Source: Cerina sp048266425 (GTDB lineage: Bacteria; Bacteroidota; Bacteroidia; Flavobacteriales; Flavobacteriaceae). Taken from it: DNA of 64,000 nt. A program made the translations under genes and the position numbers. This document shows, piece by piece, positions 61,847 to 64,000 of the stretch; positions within the stretch are counted from its first letter, which is position 1, and every line of letters begins with the position of its first letter. The stretch spans positions 1 through 64,000 of the forward strand of contig JBLWZN010000005.1 of the NCBI GenBank assembly GCA_048266425.1, written 5' to 3'. The notes below the pieces were generated by a model, which did no database searches, had not been told where the DNA came from, and saw nothing but the letters and a program-made list of their open reading frames with translations.

Positions 61847-63571
61847 ATGAACAAGTTATTTTCTTATTTTATGTATATAGGCCTGGTATTGGCTGTATTT
61901 AGTCTCGGCTCCTGCCAAAAGGAGCACCAGGAGATATCGGGAGAGAACCCAAAAGCCATAAAAGCGAGTTCCAGTACCGGACAATTGATCCAAAAGGCTT
62001 CGGCAAAAAACGGTTCGTACGATGATGTTGTGGATGGTGCCAGTTGTTTTGCCATAAATTTTCCCTATGTAGTTCATGTTAATGGGCAAGCAATAAGTAT
62101 TAATTCCATGGAAGAGTTAGATCAATTGGAGGAATTGTTTGATGGTATGGATGATGATTTTCTGGAGCTTGTCTTTCCGGTTACAATTACCCTATCGGAT
62201 TATAGTGAGATTACTATTAAAGATGAGGACCAATTTGAGGATATGGTCGAGGATTGTTTGGAAGGAGGGGATGATGACGACATAGAATGCATACACTTCG
62301 TCTATCCGATTACGGTTTATTCCTTTGATATTAACCTTCAGCAAACAGGCAAGCTCGTTGTAGGGAACGACATGGAATTAAGGCGTTATTTTAGCAGTTT
62401 GGACGATGATGACCTCCTAAGTTTTGATTTTCCAATTTCTTTAAAATTGTATGACGACATGGAGATAAGCGTCAACAATAATGAGGAATTGGCTGCTGCA
62501 ATTGAGGATGCCAAGGATATATGTGATGACGACAACGATTTTTTTACCCAGGAAGATGTTGAGGCGACCCTGGTACAATGTCCGTGGTCCATCAGGGAAG
62601 TAGAAAGGGGCGGACAGGATATCTCTGAACAATATTTGGAATCCCTAATGTTTTTTAATGCCGATGGTAGTGCAGTCATTAAAGACATGGCGGGCAACGA
62701 GGTAACCGGAAGCTGGAGCGCAAGTACCGTTGGTAAAAGGGTACAATTGAAACTGGATTTTGCAACCCTCCCCGATTTCTCCATGGAATGGATTGTGGAT
62801 GATCTTGACCATGATGAAATTGAACTGGAAAAAGGGGATGGGAATGAAATTGAAATGAAAAAGACATGTGACATTGTTAATAATACGCCCGATGCCTTGC
62901 AACAAATATTGGAAGAGTGCAGTTGGATCATAAAGGAAGTCAAGATTAATGATGTGGATATGGACCGGTTATTGGGATACGAGTTTAACTTTTTGCCAAA
63001 CGGCAAGGTAGCGTTGAACAACGGGACGACTTCGATGGAAGGCACATGGGGGATAACGAAAAATGCACAAGGCCGATTGGTGATGGCCATCGTTATTGGT
63101 GACGAGCCTGGCGTAAGTTTCGAATGGATATTGTCCGAACTTAGGGATAAGGATCTTGAATTTAGCATAGAGGATTCCCACTATAAACTGGAGTTGGAAC
63201 GGGTTTGTGATAACAACAATAGCGATGCGGATGTTGTGGAGATCAGGAATTGGCTACAGACAGGGAATTGGGTTGTTGCAAAATTTGAGGACAATGGGGT
63301 TGACGAAACTACCGACTATGCCGGTCTTGACTTCACCTTTTCAGCCGATTTACTGGTTACCGTTTCTACAGACCCCGTTCATCTTGGTTTATGGAGAATA
63401 ACGAGAAGCAGCAAGGGAAAGTTGAAATGCTTCCTCAATTTTGGTACGGAACCTTCTTTGGATAGCCTGTCGGACGATTGGAAAATAGTTTCCATCGCCG
63501 CCGACCGTCTGGAGCTAAGGGATAGCGGTGACGACAGTAATGGAGATCTATTGGTTTTCGTGAAAAATTAA
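61847..63571 (+). CDS. Very acidic repeat lipoprotein of the ECF regulon
   Basis: 574 residues. Lipobox LGSC with Cys23. Residues about 47-220 hold four degenerate repeats of about 35-45 residues of the form FxFPVxIxLxDxxxIxIxxxEEL, separated by DDDD-rich loops. Residues about 238-574 hold three repeats of about 105 residues, each starting L-x4-C/G-x-W-x-I and containing FNxDGxxxxxxxxxxGxW and ExEWIxxxLxxDxxEL strands, similar to lipocalin-like beta domains. The chain is rich in Asp and Glu, so it may bind Ca2+ or other cations. It is divergent from the sigma gene and shares its promoter element. Function unknown; it may be a surface ligand-binding partner of the receptor. Confidence 0.8.
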   Translation: MNKLFSYFMYIGLVLAVFSLGSCQKEHQEISGENPKAIKASSSTGQLIQKASAKNGSYDDVVDGASCFAINFPYVVHVNGQAISINSMEELDQLEELFDGMDDDFLELVFPVTITLSDYSEITIKDEDQFEDMVEDCLEGGDDDDIECIHFVYPITVYSFDINLQQTGKLVVGNDMELRRYFSSLDDDDLLSFDFPISLKLYDDMEISVNNNEELAAAIEDAKDICDDDNDFFTQEDVEATLVQCPWSIREVERGGQDISEQYLESLMFFNADGSAVIKDMAGNEVTGSWSASTVGKRVQLKLDFATLPDFSMEWIVDDLDHDEIELEKGDGNEIEMKKTCDIVNNTPDALQQILEECSWIIKEVKINDVDMDRLLGYEFNFLPNGKVALNNGTTSMEGTWGITKNAQGRLVMAIVIGDEPGVSFEWILSELRDKDLEFSIEDSHYKLELERVCDNNNSDADVVEIRNWLQTGNWVVAKFEDNGVDETTDYAGLDFTFSADLLVTVSTDPVHLGLWRITRSSKGKLKCFLNFGTEPSLDSLSDDWKIVSIAADRLELRDSGDDSNGDLLVFVKN

Positions 63572-63595
63572 AATATTTGCCCCACGTTTTTTTGG

Positions 63596-63631
63596 AAAAG
63601 GGCAGCCTCGGCAAGAGGCTGCCCTTTTTTT
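63596..63631 (+). terminator. Strong intrinsic terminator after the lipoprotein gene
   Basis: AAAAGGGCAGCCTC and GAGGCTGCCCTTTT form a perfect 14-base stem with a five-base loop, followed by more T. It lies 25 bases after the stop codon. Confidence 0.92.
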
Positions 63632-63678
63632 ACCCTTATATTTTCGGTCCCAAACTTCCCACTCCCCGTACTTATTCT

Positions 63679-63686
63679 TAAATTTG
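63679..63686 (+). promoter_or_regulatory. -7 promoter box for ffh
   Basis: TAAATTTG fits TAnnTTTG, 26 bases before the ffh ATG. A TTTC at 63652-63655 is a weak -33 candidate with a 23-base spacer. Confidence 0.45.
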
Positions 63687-63712
63687 TGCTTTTCTAATGA
63701 TACTGTAAGACT

Positions 63713-64000
63713 ATGTTCGATAATTTAAGTGAGAAGCTAGACAAGGCGCTCCACGTCCTAAAGGGCCATGGGCAGATAACTGAAATCAATGTTGCGGAAA
63801 CCTTAAAGGAAGTCCGACGGGCTTTGTTGGATGCCGATGTCAACTTTAAGACCGCCAAGGAATTTACCAATAACGTAAAGGTAAAGGCACTGGGACAGAA
63901 CGTATTGACCACGTTGCAGCCGGGCCAATTAATGGTAAAACTGGTCAAGGACGAACTCGTTGAACTTATGGGAGGCGATGCCGAAGGGATAGACCTTTCC
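63713..64000 (+). CDS. ffh: Signal recognition particle GTPase Ffh (5' part)
   Basis: The window holds the first 96 codons. MFDNLSEKLDKALHVLKGHGQITEINVAETLKEVRRALLDADVN is the N-domain of SRP54/Ffh with the ALLDADV motif. The GTPase and M domains lie beyond the window. Ffh binds signal sequences at the ribosome and delivers them to SecYEG through FtsY. Confidence 0.95.
   Translation, partial: MFDNLSEKLDKALHVLKGHGQITEINVAETLKEVRRALLDADVNFKTAKEFTNNVKVKALGQNVLTTLQPGQLMVKLVKDELVELMGGDAEGIDLS

Noticed and set aside
1..64000. tRNA, rRNA, prophage, insertion sequence or restriction/defence islands
   Set aside because: Looked for in all gaps and among the genes; none was recognised.

Overview
The window is chromosomal DNA from a member of the Bacteroidota, most probably a marine Flavobacteriaceae species. 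The evidence is the promoter type (TAnnTTTG -7 boxes instead of TATAAT), the near absence of Shine-Dalgarno sequences, families typical of the group (STN-type TonB-dependent receptor with FecR and an ECF sigma factor, DUF4230, DUF4260, carboxypeptidase-like regulatory domains, CtlX) and a str-S10-spc-alpha ribosomal locus without tuf, adk or map. I see no rRNA, tRNA, CRISPR array, insertion sequence or prophage.

Layout. 1-2813: a repeat-bearing spacer and a large outer-membrane protein on the minus strand. 3056-6860: two tandem secreted type-B carboxylesterases and a GNAT acetyltransferase. 6940-11645: a phosphoesterase lipoprotein and a heterodimeric ABC exporter with one degenerate ATP site. 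11757-15461: three enzymes of hydroxyproline catabolism (epimerase, deaminase, semialdehyde dehydrogenase); the D-hydroxyproline oxidase is not here. 15587-22636: a minus-strand run with a membrane-anchored MutS-like ATPase, several small proteins, a cyclase, HemW and RuvC. 22812-24558: a rhomboid protease and the rRNA methyltransferase RlmB. 24937-43194: 32 genes of translation, secretion and transcription, from rpsL to rplQ. 43308-48942: carA, enolase, a glycogen-synthase-like enzyme and citrate synthase. 49228-52615: two guanidine-modifying enzymes and a BCCT transporter. 52806-57565: a CarboxypepD_reg protein, a hypothetical protein, argS and a HAD hydrolase. 57614-63571: an ECF sigma / FecR / TonB-receptor regulon with a divergent, very acidic repeat lipoprotein. 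63713-end: start of ffh.

The most interesting signals are two. First, the fecR-receptor operon and the divergent acidic lipoprotein gene carry the same promoter-like element: GGGTA, 16 bases, TTWTAAG, with extra identical blocks around it. This ties the lipoprotein to the sigma factor and defines a complete candidate cell-surface signalling regulon without a SusD partner. Second, about a dozen junctions inside the ribosomal operon, and several other intergenic gaps, hold spacers of roughly 85-380 bases built as a purine-rich arm of degenerate short words followed by a G-poor, roughly complementary arm that ends at the next start codon. Two copies of one such element, at 19381-19475 and 23645-23780, are clearly homologous and in opposite orientation, so these spacers behave like a dispersed repeat family.

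All assignments rest on reading translated sequence and motifs by eye; no database search or folding program was run.
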